Assembly (NCBI RefSeq): GCF_000829905.1
Contig: NZ_CDPP01000002.1
Span: forward strand, 275,279-339,278
DNA from: Beduini massiliensis
Lineage (GTDB): Bacteria; Bacillota_I; Bacilli_A; Erysipelotrichales; Coprobacillaceae
Length of the DNA stretch: 64,000 nucleotides
Direction: 5' to 3'
Below, in pieces: positions 1 to 7,971 of this stretch. A model generated the notes under the pieces. The model did not search any database and was not told the origin of the DNA. It saw nothing but the letters and a program-made list of their open reading frames with translations. The translations under genes and the position numbers were made by a program. Position 1 is the stretch's first letter. Every line of letters starts with the position of its first letter.

Positions 1-433
1 AACTTTGCTGATTCATTGGGTCTTTTTCAATTTTATTTACCAAAATTTGTAAATCTTTTTTAATAGAGTTGGGACAAGTCATCAAAGATTTTTTCAATGT
101 GTTCGGTATATTATTCGATAAAATCAATACTTCCAGTGAAGACAGCCATAAGGGAAAGTCTGCGGATACTTGTTCTGTTTTTTGCTTAACCTTAACTTTT
201 ATATAAAAATAGGGAATTTTGTATCCTACCCAAAATGCTCCTATCATACCATAAATAAAAATAGGTTTATTAAATACAATTGGTCTGCAAATAAGCATAT
301 AGCCGCTTATCCATAAACCTATGCATAACCCCCCTATGATTAAGCGATGCTTAAAAAACTTCTGCATACTCGTATTAGAAATTATTAAATAATCATTTAA
401 GTTTCTTTCATTGAGTCGAGATAACCATTTCAT
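1..433 (-). CDS. Type II secretion F-family / TadC-like membrane protein, partial (3' end outside window)
   Basis: An open frame starts at ATG 433 with AAAGGAG upstream, overlapping the end of the preceding gene, and runs off the window after 144 codons. The visible part has a short basic N-terminus, two adjacent hydrophobic segments at about residues 33-52 and 58-78, then a charged soluble stretch. That layout fits the N-terminal part of F-family (TadB/TadC) platform proteins, the inner-membrane base on which a TadA-type ATPase works. The position directly after an F-family gene and a TadA gene supports a TadC role. The F domain itself is not seen, so the family call rests on context and topology. 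Confidence 0.6.
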   Translation of the reverse strand, partial: MKWLSRLNERNLNDYLIISNTSMQKFFKHRLIIGGLCIGLWISGYMLICRPIVFNKPIFIYGMIGAFWVGYKIPYFYIKVKVKQKTEQVSADFPLWLSSLEVLILSNNIPNTLKKSLMTCPNSIKKDLQILVNKIEKDPMNQQS

Positions 434-436
434 TCT

Positions 437-1222
437 TTACTCCTTTCGATTGATCCATTTACCATTTAATCCACATGTCACCAATGTATATGCAATGATC
501 AGCATTTCAAAATATAGGAAAGTCATCAGTTGGAATTGTGTAAGGCTGAATAGATTCCTCATAAGATCCATCGGAAACATATAAAGACAAAACAAAGATA
601 TGCCTACACTTAATAATGTGAAATATATATTTGTCTTTTTAACATTATTTTTCTGCTTTTGAAACCGGATCACATCACTTTGCCAATCTTCAAAGTCAAC
701 ATTATTTAAAGCCTGATAAACATTATCTCCGCCGATCTGCTCTCCTAAAATCATATAGGAATGCAGTTTCAAAATATAGGAATTGCAATAGTGATCTTCA
801 ATATGGCTTAATGCGGTTTCAAAGTTTTCCCCATCCTCAATATCTTCTATCGCTTTTAAAATACAGGTATGCATTCTTGAAGAGTTTTCCTTGAAAGCCT
901 CAGCTGTCTGTAATAATGCACTCTTAATTTTCTTATGTGTCTTATACTGGATAGTCATTTGTTTTAAATAAAGACAGTAGTCATTAAAACGCTGAAATTC
1001 ATAAGTATAACTAAATTGAGCATAAATAATAAACGGCAGCAGTAAGATAACCGTCAAAATTAATAATACCGCAAATTGCCATTTCAATTTGTGAGCTAAA
1101 GCTACTGCTGATAACAGCAGACTATATATTCCCAAAGATTTCAAGTAATCCAGTACAGAATAATGATATCCTAATTTTTCAATGGAGCTTTTTAAACGGT
1201 TAATTTTAAACAAGTTTTTCAT
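437..1222 (-). CDS. Type II secretion F-family / TadB-like platform protein
   Basis: About 261 residues with paired membrane segments near the N-terminus (about residues 28-70) and two more near the C-terminus (about 200-255), enclosing a charged helical domain. This is the usual TadB/F-protein arrangement: an inner-membrane platform moved by the TadA ATPase in pilus assembly or secretion. The frame extends upstream to 1258, but AAAGGAG lies just before ATG 1222 and at good spacing for TTG 1213, so the true start is one of these. The gene overlaps the 3' end of the ATPase gene and ends 3 bases before the TadC-like start, which implies translational coupling. Family call from topology and context. 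Confidence 0.65.
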   Translation of the reverse strand: MKNLFKINRLKSSIEKLGYHYSVLDYLKSLGIYSLLLSAVALAHKLKWQFAVLLILTVILLLPFIIYAQFSYTYEFQRFNDYCLYLKQMTIQYKTHKKIKSALLQTAEAFKENSSRMHTCILKAIEDIEDGENFETALSHIEDHYCNSYILKLHSYMILGEQIGGDNVYQALNNVDFEDWQSDVIRFQKQKNNVKKTNIYFTLLSVGISLFCLYMFPMDLMRNLFSLTQFQLMTFLYFEMLIIAYTLVTCGLNGKWINRKE

Positions 1223-2372
1223 CTCCTTTCCATTGAAAACGACAATTGTATTCCGCATACTGATCTTTCATCCACTTGGGCATAGGATGATAACTGACAA
1301 AAAATTGATTATGCCGTTTAACCACTTCATAAATCATTTTATGATGTCGACGATTATTTACATCTAACCAAAATACAGCTATCTGACTGATATAACGAAA
1401 AGTTTTTATATCCGTGATATCCGCTTTCACACGGATGCCAATATCCACCGATTGATAAATAATATTTTCTATCTTATCATTACCTAGTTCATTCCCTTCA
1501 AGCATATTTAAGATTCGCTTAGGGATATTAAAAACATGATCAGTATGCAAAGTGGTAATAATTTTTGCCCCAGTTGAAACAGACTTAATTAACTCTTTAA
1601 CCTCATAACCTCTGGCTTCCGATAACAGAATCCACTTGGGCAGCATTCTCATACAGCTTTTGATTGCCTGATTGTAATCCACCCTTTCATTCACCTTTAA
1701 TTCCACAATATCTTTACTTGGATACAGCTGGTTTAAATGCAGTTCAATTGTATCTTCTATTGTGATAATACGTTCATGATTTGGAATATAAGATGTTAAA
1801 AACTTTGCCAATTCTGTTTTTCCATCCCCTGTCATGCCGATAATGAAAAAATTCATATGGCTTTGAATACTGTTTTTGAATAATTGAATAACCTCTTTAG
1901 GACAATATTCCTGATCGGTCATTTTCTCCTCACTCATCCTTGCAATACAGGGAGTTTTACGAATGGACATCGAGGTTCCGCTGGTAGAAAAAGACTGATG
2001 GGTAAACTGTAGTCGTAAATCATTAAAATCAGCCTCCAATATAGGAGAAACTACATTAAATTGTTTATTTTCAACATTGGATATCTTATATGCCAGCTTC
2101 TCTATATCTTCATTACCTAATACAACATCATGACATTGATATCGTCCTTTACTAATATGATTAATCCAGACCGAACGGCTGTTGCAATTTATATCAGTAA
2201 TATTGATATCGTCAATCAAATATTGAATTTTTCCAAAAAAATTTGGATCATGGATATTTTCTATTTTTTGTGGAACCTCATGAGGTTCCGCTATATAAGG
2301 CTCCGGTTCCTCCTCAATTCTTGAAACTCTTTCAAAATAGTCTATATCCTCGTTCTTTTTAAACCACTTCAT
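1206..2372 (-). CDS. CpaF/TadA family type II/IV secretion ATPase
   Basis: A 388-residue cytoplasmic ATPase. Walker A GMTGDGKTE is at residues 179-187, followed by an acidic Asp box (IEDTIELHL, about 206-214), a Walker B-like stretch (ILLSEARG) and a His box (TTLHTDH), the order typical of GspE/TadA motors. The N-terminal 170 residues form the usual all-alpha/beta N-domain and the length fits CpaF. It would power assembly of a Tad/Flp-like pilus through the two F-family proteins encoded just downstream. Start at ATG 2372, only 1 base after the stop of the 54-residue pilin-like gene; its ribosome binding site (GAGGCG) is weak, so coupling is likely. Confident family call; the substrate is inferred. 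Confidence 0.88.
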   Translation of the reverse strand: MKWFKKNEDIDYFERVSRIEEEPEPYIAEPHEVPQKIENIHDPNFFGKIQYLIDDINITDINCNSRSVWINHISKGRYQCHDVVLGNEDIEKLAYKISNVENKQFNVVSPILEADFNDLRLQFTHQSFSTSGTSMSIRKTPCIARMSEEKMTDQEYCPKEVIQLFKNSIQSHMNFFIIGMTGDGKTELAKFLTSYIPNHERIITIEDTIELHLNQLYPSKDIVELKVNERVDYNQAIKSCMRMLPKWILLSEARGYEVKELIKSVSTGAKIITTLHTDHVFNIPKRILNMLEGNELGNDKIENIIYQSVDIGIRVKADITDIKTFRYISQIAVFWLDVNNRRHHKMIYEVVKRHNQFFVSYHPMPKWMKDQYAEYNCRFQWKGDEKLV

Positions 2373-2373
2373 A

Positions 2374-2538
2374 CTACGCCTCTGGAACTACATTAATCGC
2401 TTGTTCCCACATTTTTGTCTGCGCCCCTTGAGCACTCTCGTTATTAGTATTGGTTATACTGATTGCTGCCACAACAACTAATGCTGCTACAGCTATTACA
2501 ACAACAACTCCTAACGCTTGTTTAAGACTAAAATCCAT
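2374..2538 (-). CDS. 54-residue pilin-like hydrophobic peptide
   Basis: Short frame from ATG 2538 to TAG 2374 with a strong AGGAGG-type site upstream. The N-terminus is MDFSLKQALG, followed by about 19 hydrophobic residues rich in Val and Ala, then a polar tail ending in WEQAINVVPEA. Size, an ALG before the hydrophobic helix and its place right before a TadA-type ATPase gene resemble a Flp-like class IV pilin. The conserved Glu at +5 after the expected cleavage Gly is absent. The start codon shares one base with the upstream stop (TAATG). It could be the major fibre subunit or only a small membrane component. Confidence 0.6.
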   Translation of the reverse strand: MDFSLKQALGVVVVIAVAALVVVAAISITNTNNESAQGAQTKMWEQAINVVPEA

Positions 2539-2912
2539 TATATTTCCTCCTCGATTATGATTGTCTGACGACTCTGAATCACTTCTTCTTGACCGTTGAT
2601 ATGTTGATAAGTTTGAATGATGTTAACATCCAGTAACCCATTAATATGATCAACGCCTAAAACCTGCACTTTAATATCACAGTCACTTTGCTTACTGAAG
2701 ACAACATGTTTCAATACTTCTGCCACTAGTTGATCATTAGATGTAATTTGCTGATAAGGTGATGCCAACTGTTTCAGCGGATAATAAGTGCTGTCATAGC
2801 TAATTCCATGAGTTTCATTTATTTTAAACGAACGGTCATTGATATCCGATAAGCATATAAAAAATATAAACATACAAATAAATAAAAAAGAGAATTTAAT
2901 TGCTAATTTCAT
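2538..2912 (-). CDS. Small membrane-anchored protein of the Tad-like locus (TadE-like position)
   Basis: 124 residues. One N-terminal membrane segment (about residues 5-22) is followed by an extracytoplasmic-looking domain with many beta-prone stretches and an acidic C-terminus. I do not recognise the family. The single N-terminal helix plus a globular part fits a TadE-like minor pseudopilin, and the gene lies between the secreted adhesin-like protein and the 54-residue pilin-like gene, overlapping the latter by one base. Start ATG 2912 follows GGGGAG at 6 bases. Functional role is inferred from context only. Confidence 0.6.
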   Translation of the reverse strand: MKLAIKFSFLFICMFIFFICLSDINDRSFKINETHGISYDSTYYPLKQLASPYQQITSNDQLVAEVLKHVVFSKQSDCDIKVQVLGVDHINGLLDVNIIQTYQHINGQEEVIQSRQTIIIEEEI

Positions 2913-2921
2913 GTTTCTCCC

Positions 2922-4910
2922 CTATCTTTGCCGATAAGCATTAAAAAAAGACAAATCCAATATTTGCCCGTTGTTTAATAACTCCTTTTTTAACATATTA
3001 TTTTCTTCCCTGCTCCATTCAAAAATATAAAGACTGTTTTCATCTGTTGCTTCCTTATTTAAGGAATCATTTAGAAGTTGATGAATTGATCCATTTATTC
3101 GCCATTTCGATTGTGGAAGCAAAGTATTCATATAACTGTTTCCAATATATCGTATCGTTTTTTCAGACTCCCTCTCTTTAGGCTGCAAGAAATGAATAAG
3201 TACTGTCTTGTAAACAATCTTTTGATATCGATCTGTCACACTAAAAGTGACTTCACCTATACCTTCTCGATGCGAATCTATTGCTTGATTAAATATCTTC
3301 ACTTTATTCGTTATATTGCCATCTTCTTTATCTGTTGCCTGCACCCCTTGCAATAACAAGGCATCCGTTATTTCATCATCTACAAAAAAATAACGATCCG
3401 TAGCTTTAATGACAGGTGGCTCATTGACAATCACGGTTATTGTTTTTTGAACAATCGCCCCGGCAAGATCGGTAATTTGATATGTTACTTTGTAACGACC
3501 GCTTTTAATTGTTTTTAATTTTTCATCCAGTGCGACCTCATTGCTTGTCACAATCAGTTGACTTGTAATATCCCCGTCTTCTTGATCATAAGCAGTCGCA
3601 TAGTTTAAAGCCTCAAATTTATCCCCTAATTGAATAATAAGATCTTCACCCTCAATATAGGCCTCTCCTCCACTCACAACTGGACTGGTGATTATCGGAG
3701 AATAGTTTACCCATTGTGCGGTTAAAGCAGCTTGTCCTTTACTATGGATATACTGGTTGTTTTCAAAATGACCGACCCCTAATAGCTGCCAACGATCAAA
3801 ACTGTAGCCGGGACGGCTGACTTGATTAATTATGGTTGTTTCACCCGCCATTTTCTGAATAACTGTTACTTCTTTTTTGTCATTGTATATTCCGCCATTA
3901 GGATCAATCGTCAGTGTTCCTGTAAAGTTATCTGATTTTACCTTTAAAAAAGCACTGTCTTTTTGCGTTCCTATTGATGACAGGGATACTAAAGCCTGAT
4001 TATTGCCTTGACTATGTCCGACGACTTGTGACATAGGATTCTGCGGATCTCCTTGAATCATGCTGTTATACCCACTAATTTGTCCTTCATAATCCGGTAT
4101 TTTGCACGTAATCTTCATTTTATTACCGATTATTGTGACCTGTATCTTATCATTGGCATGAAATTTAAACCTTTCCACAATATGATGTGAATCTTCTAAA
4201 ATCGTATAGTATTCTTTTGTTTTTTCATCATATTGATTCAAATAAACGGTAGGTGCTTTATTGACTTGATTGGAAGTAAAAGAAGGTATAAGCGAATGTT
4301 GAAACATTTTCTTTTCATACTCATCATAAAGAGAATTAAATCGATTCAGATGTTGCTGATTTGTTCCCTGAAGCAAATGCGTAATTGCCGTTGTTCCCTT
4401 TTTTGGTCCAATATAATCAAAATTTTCATTTCGTTCCTCACACATAACTTCCCATATTAATGTCTGAATAACCAAATAATGAAGCCTTGTTTCATTCGTT
4501 CCATCATCATAGCGATACTGTTTTTGTACTAACTGCAATAGCTTTGAAACATTCAAATACTTGCTGTCCGGTGTCGTTTTAGAATTATACGCCTTGACAA
4601 ATAAAAGCGGTACGTTGCTCCCTTGATATTGACTATTATCAATTGAAACTACCCCGGGTTCTATACAATAGACAAATTCATTATTTGCTCCGGCAATCAT
4701 TATCTTAAAATCATCATACTTAGCTCCACCTTTACCGTTAAAATATTCTTCATTCCCAATCTTTCCCTGTGCCTTTGTCATAATTCCGGCAACAACTTCC
4801 CTCATGGTAAATACCTTATCACCATTTTCCAAGGCACTAACAGAGGTAAAAGAAATACACCCGACCAGAATACTTAACGCCACTTTACAAATAGTTAGAC
4901 ATCTTTTCAT
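2922..4910 (-). CDS. Secreted multidomain surface protein with predicted thioester domain, InlB-B-like repeat and Ig-like (DUF5011) domains
   Basis: 662 residues. A signal peptide covers about residues 1-26 (basic start, hydrophobic core, VSA-LE cleavage). Residues about 35-205 look like a thioester adhesin domain (TQXA/PF08341 type): YCIEPG places Cys82 and IQTLIWEV places Gln149, the pair that forms an internal Cys-Gln thioester in such adhesins. A Listeria-Bacteroides InlB B-repeat follows (DPNGGIY ... GYSFDRW ... LTAQW, about 330-400). Two DUF5011/cadherin-like modules with DQEDGDIT and DKEDGNIT motifs follow (about 420-575). The C-terminus has no LPXTG motif and no clear membrane helix, so sortase anchoring is unlikely. 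First gene of the Tad-like operon; start ATG 4910 follows AAGGGGGAAAGT. It is a candidate tip adhesin or substrate of the pilus; the link is inferred. Confidence 0.75.
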   Translation of the reverse strand: MKRCLTICKVALSILVGCISFTSVSALENGDKVFTMREVVAGIMTKAQGKIGNEEYFNGKGGAKYDDFKIMIAGANNEFVYCIEPGVVSIDNSQYQGSNVPLLFVKAYNSKTTPDSKYLNVSKLLQLVQKQYRYDDGTNETRLHYLVIQTLIWEVMCEERNENFDYIGPKKGTTAITHLLQGTNQQHLNRFNSLYDEYEKKMFQHSLIPSFTSNQVNKAPTVYLNQYDEKTKEYYTILEDSHHIVERFKFHANDKIQVTIIGNKMKITCKIPDYEGQISGYNSMIQGDPQNPMSQVVGHSQGNNQALVSLSSIGTQKDSAFLKVKSDNFTGTLTIDPNGGIYNDKKEVTVIQKMAGETTIINQVSRPGYSFDRWQLLGVGHFENNQYIHSKGQAALTAQWVNYSPIITSPVVSGGEAYIEGEDLIIQLGDKFEALNYATAYDQEDGDITSQLIVTSNEVALDEKLKTIKSGRYKVTYQITDLAGAIVQKTITVIVNEPPVIKATDRYFFVDDEITDALLLQGVQATDKEDGNITNKVKIFNQAIDSHREGIGEVTFSVTDRYQKIVYKTVLIHFLQPKERESEKTIRYIGNSYMNTLLPQSKWRINGSIHQLLNDSLNKEATDENSLYIFEWSREENNMLKKELLNNGQILDLSFFNAYRQR

Positions 4911-5201
4911 ACTTTCCCCCTTTTCAATAAAATAAAAATAGAAAAAGGTATCTCCATACTTTTTTCTACACTATCATATTACCATGTTTTATATAAAAAA
5001 ATATCCCAAATCTCAGCCAAAATTATTTATCAATATCGTCCCTGTTCATTATTTATTATCGCAGCATTTACCCGACATTTTCTTAAATTCATACAATTCG
5101 TCGCAAATTAAAAAGTGACAGCTTCAAAATTGCTTCTAAAAGTTAGATCAAACCTCTAACAAATCAAAAACAATTCTTTCTATCTGTCACTCCATTATTC
5201 A

Positions 5202-6503
5202 CTAATTGGAAAATTTCTTAGTACATTGCGGATAATAACTTTCATCAAAGACATACCCTAACGCTTTCATTTCACTGGTTGATAATAATTGGAATCCCGT
5301 ACCATAAATACGTTCGTAAGCAACATCAATATGATAATAATTTTCGCCCACCTTCACAATATTCCATACCATTTCCATATTATTATATGTTCCCTCAACA
5401 TAATAACAATCAATCTTTTGCTGCTGACACATATATAAGAAAGCACGTGCAAATCCTTCATCTGTTGCCGCATTATTGCATATTGCGCCATAAGAAGAAT
5501 TGGCATATTTACCGGGAGCATCCGCCGGCAGATATTTAGTAAATTTTACCAAATAATCATTCATTTGCTTAACCAAATCATAATGATTGGTCGCTGTAAA
5601 CATTGCTCGGCTGATGGTCAGATAGTTCCCTTCCAACTGACGATATTTTTCTTTTGGCAAGTATGGTCCATTCGCCACATCCTGCACACTGTCTGCTTCA
5701 TCTACCCCATCAATTTGTACCGTAATCGTACGATTGACCGTCGTGATGTTTCCTGATAAATCAGAAACAGTATATGTCAATGTATAACTTCCTGCTGTAT
5801 TCGTATCTACCATTCCGGTCACTTTTATTGAAGTGGTTAGATCTCCATCTGTTTTATCATTTGCCCTTACACCTTCTAAAGCATTAAATAAAGTCCCTAC
5901 TTTCACTACTTTATTTTCTACACCACTAAATATCGGTGCTTCATTATCCTGACTCACCACAACACTCAAGCGCAGCTTGTTTGAACGGTTTCCGTAGATA
6001 TCCTCCACAATAATAAAGACATCATTATAAGTTTTTGCTTCTGTAAACGTCTTTGTTTTCGGTCTGTCCTCTTCATCAAAATACACAATGTATTCCGAAG
6101 CATCTTGGATATCTTTAACTAAATCAGCAGCAATCAATGTATCGCCCACTTTAATCTCATATTTTGTTTGTATCAAAGAAGCAATCGGTGCTTCCGTATC
6201 TCGGATTTGAATTGTAAAAGGGTACTGTTTTCCTGCATATTCCGCATAGGCAGTATATATACCAATTTGATCAATTTGAACATCAGATAAATTTATAACC
6301 GCATTTTCTAATACTTTTTCATTTGCGTTCAAATAATTTTCGGCTGTCGTAGGGATTTCAGAGTGAATTTCATAAGTAAATTGTCTTTGTTTAACCGCAA
6401 CAGGATCAACTGTAAATAAAAGACCAACCAGTGAGACGGAACCCACCAGCAACGCTCCCATTATACCCGCTATTATCTTCTCCCGTTTATCCATAAACTT
6501 CAC
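5202..6503 (-). CDS. Membrane-anchored Ig-like protein with degenerate transglutaminase-like domain
   Basis: 433 residues. One N-terminal membrane anchor (about 9-31) is followed by Ig-like/DUF5011 modules (about 100-265, with NDKTDGDLT) and a C-terminal transglutaminase-core-like region (about 330-405). That region keeps the family outline: GFARAFLYMC helix, WNIVKV strand and YYHID motif. However the catalytic Cys position before GFARAF reads Asp348, and the His of the usual HxWN reads Met378; Asp393 is kept. If this alignment is right the domain is catalytically dead and may act as a binding module. A nearby Cys342 leaves some doubt. The gene is separated from the thioester gene by about 290 bases and shares its DUF5011 modules. 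Confidence 0.7.
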   Translation of the reverse strand: MKFMDKREKIIAGIMGALLVGSVSLVGLLFTVDPVAVKQRQFTYEIHSEIPTTAENYLNANEKVLENAVINLSDVQIDQIGIYTAYAEYAGKQYPFTIQIRDTEAPIASLIQTKYEIKVGDTLIAADLVKDIQDASEYIVYFDEEDRPKTKTFTEAKTYNDVFIIVEDIYGNRSNKLRLSVVVSQDNEAPIFSGVENKVVKVGTLFNALEGVRANDKTDGDLTTSIKVTGMVDTNTAGSYTLTYTVSDLSGNITTVNRTITVQIDGVDEADSVQDVANGPYLPKEKYRQLEGNYLTISRAMFTATNHYDLVKQMNDYLVKFTKYLPADAPGKYANSSYGAICNNAATDEGFARAFLYMCQQQKIDCYYVEGTYNNMEMVWNIVKVGENYYHIDVAYERIYGTGFQLLSTSEMKALGYVFDESYYPQCTKKFSN

Positions 6504-6705
6504 CCTTCATTCCGACTAAAATATCTAAATCATTATATCATCAAATCCCCAGTTTGACATACAATTAGATAAATAATTAGCAATTCTTAAGAATATTTAG
6601 ATTTTCTTAATATATCTCTATTTTAACATAAATTTGTGATAATAAAAGTTGTTTTGTCGAACTATTATGACTTATCATAAGTTTTAACACGCAATAGAAA
6701 TTTTA

Positions 6706-7485
6706 TTAGAAAAATATCTGATATTCCACCTTTTCTTGTATACAAAATTCTTCTATTTGTTTAGATAACAATTCAAAATAATGTCGATTCCCTTGATTAT
6801 AAATCTGATGATAAAGAGGCAGCAGAGTGGGAGCATGCTTCTCAATTTGTTCCATTACCCACTTCTTATTCTCGCCTTTCAAGCGCAATGCATCAAACAT
6901 ATAATAGTCGACATAAGATTTACTCTCTCTAATAATCTCTTTGTAATTGGTTAATTTAGGTAAAATCGGAGCTACAAAAACATACGTGGTTATACCGGCG
7001 TCATGAATTTTTTTCAAAGCATCCATTCTTTCTTTAATCGGCGATGCCCCCTCTTCCATGATTCTTCTGAATTTTTCATCCACGGTAGCAATACTCATTC
7101 CCACCTCGACATGATCGATCTGCTTAAATAAATCAATATCCCGAACAACCAGCTTTGACTTGGTTAGGATTGAAACGGTCCCGCTAAATCCGATCAAATG
7201 TTTCAAGGCGTTTCGCGTCACTTTATATTTTGCTTCTATTGGCTGATAAGGGTCCGTAACTGAACTCATCATAATCCGTTTGGCATTTTTAGGAATAGGA
7301 TATTCTTGAATCCTTTTAACATCCACATAATCTCCCCAGGCTTCAATGTGTTGAGTATAGTCTTTCATATAGTGAGCATAACAATACTTACACCGATGGG
7401 TACATCCTCGATAAGGATTAAAAACATGACCAAACGCTTTACTTTTCGTTAAAAAACTATTTACATCTATTTCCTGAATCTCCAT
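6706..7485 (-). CDS. Radical SAM protein of the SPL-like family
   Basis: 259 residues. CTHRCKYC near residue 28 is the CxxxCxxC motif that holds the [4Fe-4S] cluster used to cleave S-adenosylmethionine; the preceding FNPYRGC is typical of the small SPL-family (Rv2578c-like) radical SAM proteins. Start ATG 7485 was chosen because AAGGAG lies 7 bases upstream; a longer frame to 7521 has no such site. The gene overlaps the preceding GNAT gene by 29 bases, so the two are co-translated. Substrate is unknown; true spore photoproduct lyase is not supported. Confidence 0.8.
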   Translation of the reverse strand: MEIQEIDVNSFLTKSKAFGHVFNPYRGCTHRCKYCYAHYMKDYTQHIEAWGDYVDVKRIQEYPIPKNAKRIMMSSVTDPYQPIEAKYKVTRNALKHLIGFSGTVSILTKSKLVVRDIDLFKQIDHVEVGMSIATVDEKFRRIMEEGASPIKERMDALKKIHDAGITTYVFVAPILPKLTNYKEIIRESKSYVDYYMFDALRLKGENKKWVMEQIEKHAPTLLPLYHQIYNQGNRHYFELLSKQIEEFCIQEKVEYQIFF

Positions 7486-7939
7486 GTTTCTTCTCCTTAT
7501 TCGTTTGATAATAAAAAACACTCACATAATAATCCTCTTCAGGCAAATCTTTTACATAATGAAAACCTAAAGACTCATATATTGTTTTTAATTTTTCATT
7601 TTTATAATAGCAATCCAAATAAATCGTTGTTTTATCCGGATAATATTGATTTAAAAAATTTATGATATTTTTAGTCACGCCATTACCTTGGAAATAAGGG
7701 GTTATTGCCAACCGATAAAAGTAATACTCGTGATCTATCGTTTTCATCGAAAAAGTGCCTATTAATTCTCCATTTCTAAATATTCCAAACACTCTGTTTT
7801 CACTTACTTCTTTCATTAAAAACACGTTGTCCCAAGGGTATTGCCACTGGGGAATACCACGATTCAATAAATCAATAGTGACAATGTCAAGCAGCTCTTT
7901 TAGTTTATCTGTTTCTTTTAATTCTAAATGTCTGATCAT
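7457..7939 (-). CDS. GNAT family N-acetyltransferase
   Basis: 160 residues with the GNAT fold order: an N-terminal IRHLELKETDKL helix region, the strand GIFRNGELIGTFSM, the YRLAITPYFQGNGV acetyl-CoA pyrophosphate-binding loop (motif A, Q/GxGx), and the C-terminal YESLGFHYV motif. It transfers an acetyl group to an unknown amine. The start ATG 7939 is supported by the family N-terminus, but no ribosome binding site precedes it: a terminator hairpin and T-run end directly upstream and a TATAAT overlaps the ATG. Overlaps the radical SAM gene downstream. Confidence 0.8.
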   Translation of the reverse strand: MIRHLELKETDKLKELLDIVTIDLLNRGIPQWQYPWDNVFLMKEVSENRVFGIFRNGELIGTFSMKTIDHEYYFYRLAITPYFQGNGVTKNIINFLNQYYPDKTTIYLDCYYKNEKLKTIYESLGFHYVKDLPEEDYYVSVFYYQTNKEKKHGDSGNRCK

Positions 7940-7940
7940 T

Positions 7941-7971
7941 ATAAAAATAGAGATAACAAAGTTATCTCTAT
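7941..7971 (-). terminator. Rho-independent terminator after the aldo/keto reductase gene
   Basis: Perfect 11-base arms at 7947-7957 and 7961-7971 with a 3-base loop, followed on the minus strand by TTTTTAT. The aldo/keto reductase stop codon lies inside the stem. Confidence 0.75.

Noticed and set aside
5115..5190. GTGACAG and CTGTCAC inverted pair downstream of the thioester gene promoter region
   Set aside because: Only 7 bases with a 62-base loop and no T-run; probably chance.
6706..7485. Call as true spore photoproduct lyase (splB)
   Set aside because: The protein is shorter and only shares the broad SPL-like radical SAM pattern; the linked GNAT gene does not support that role.
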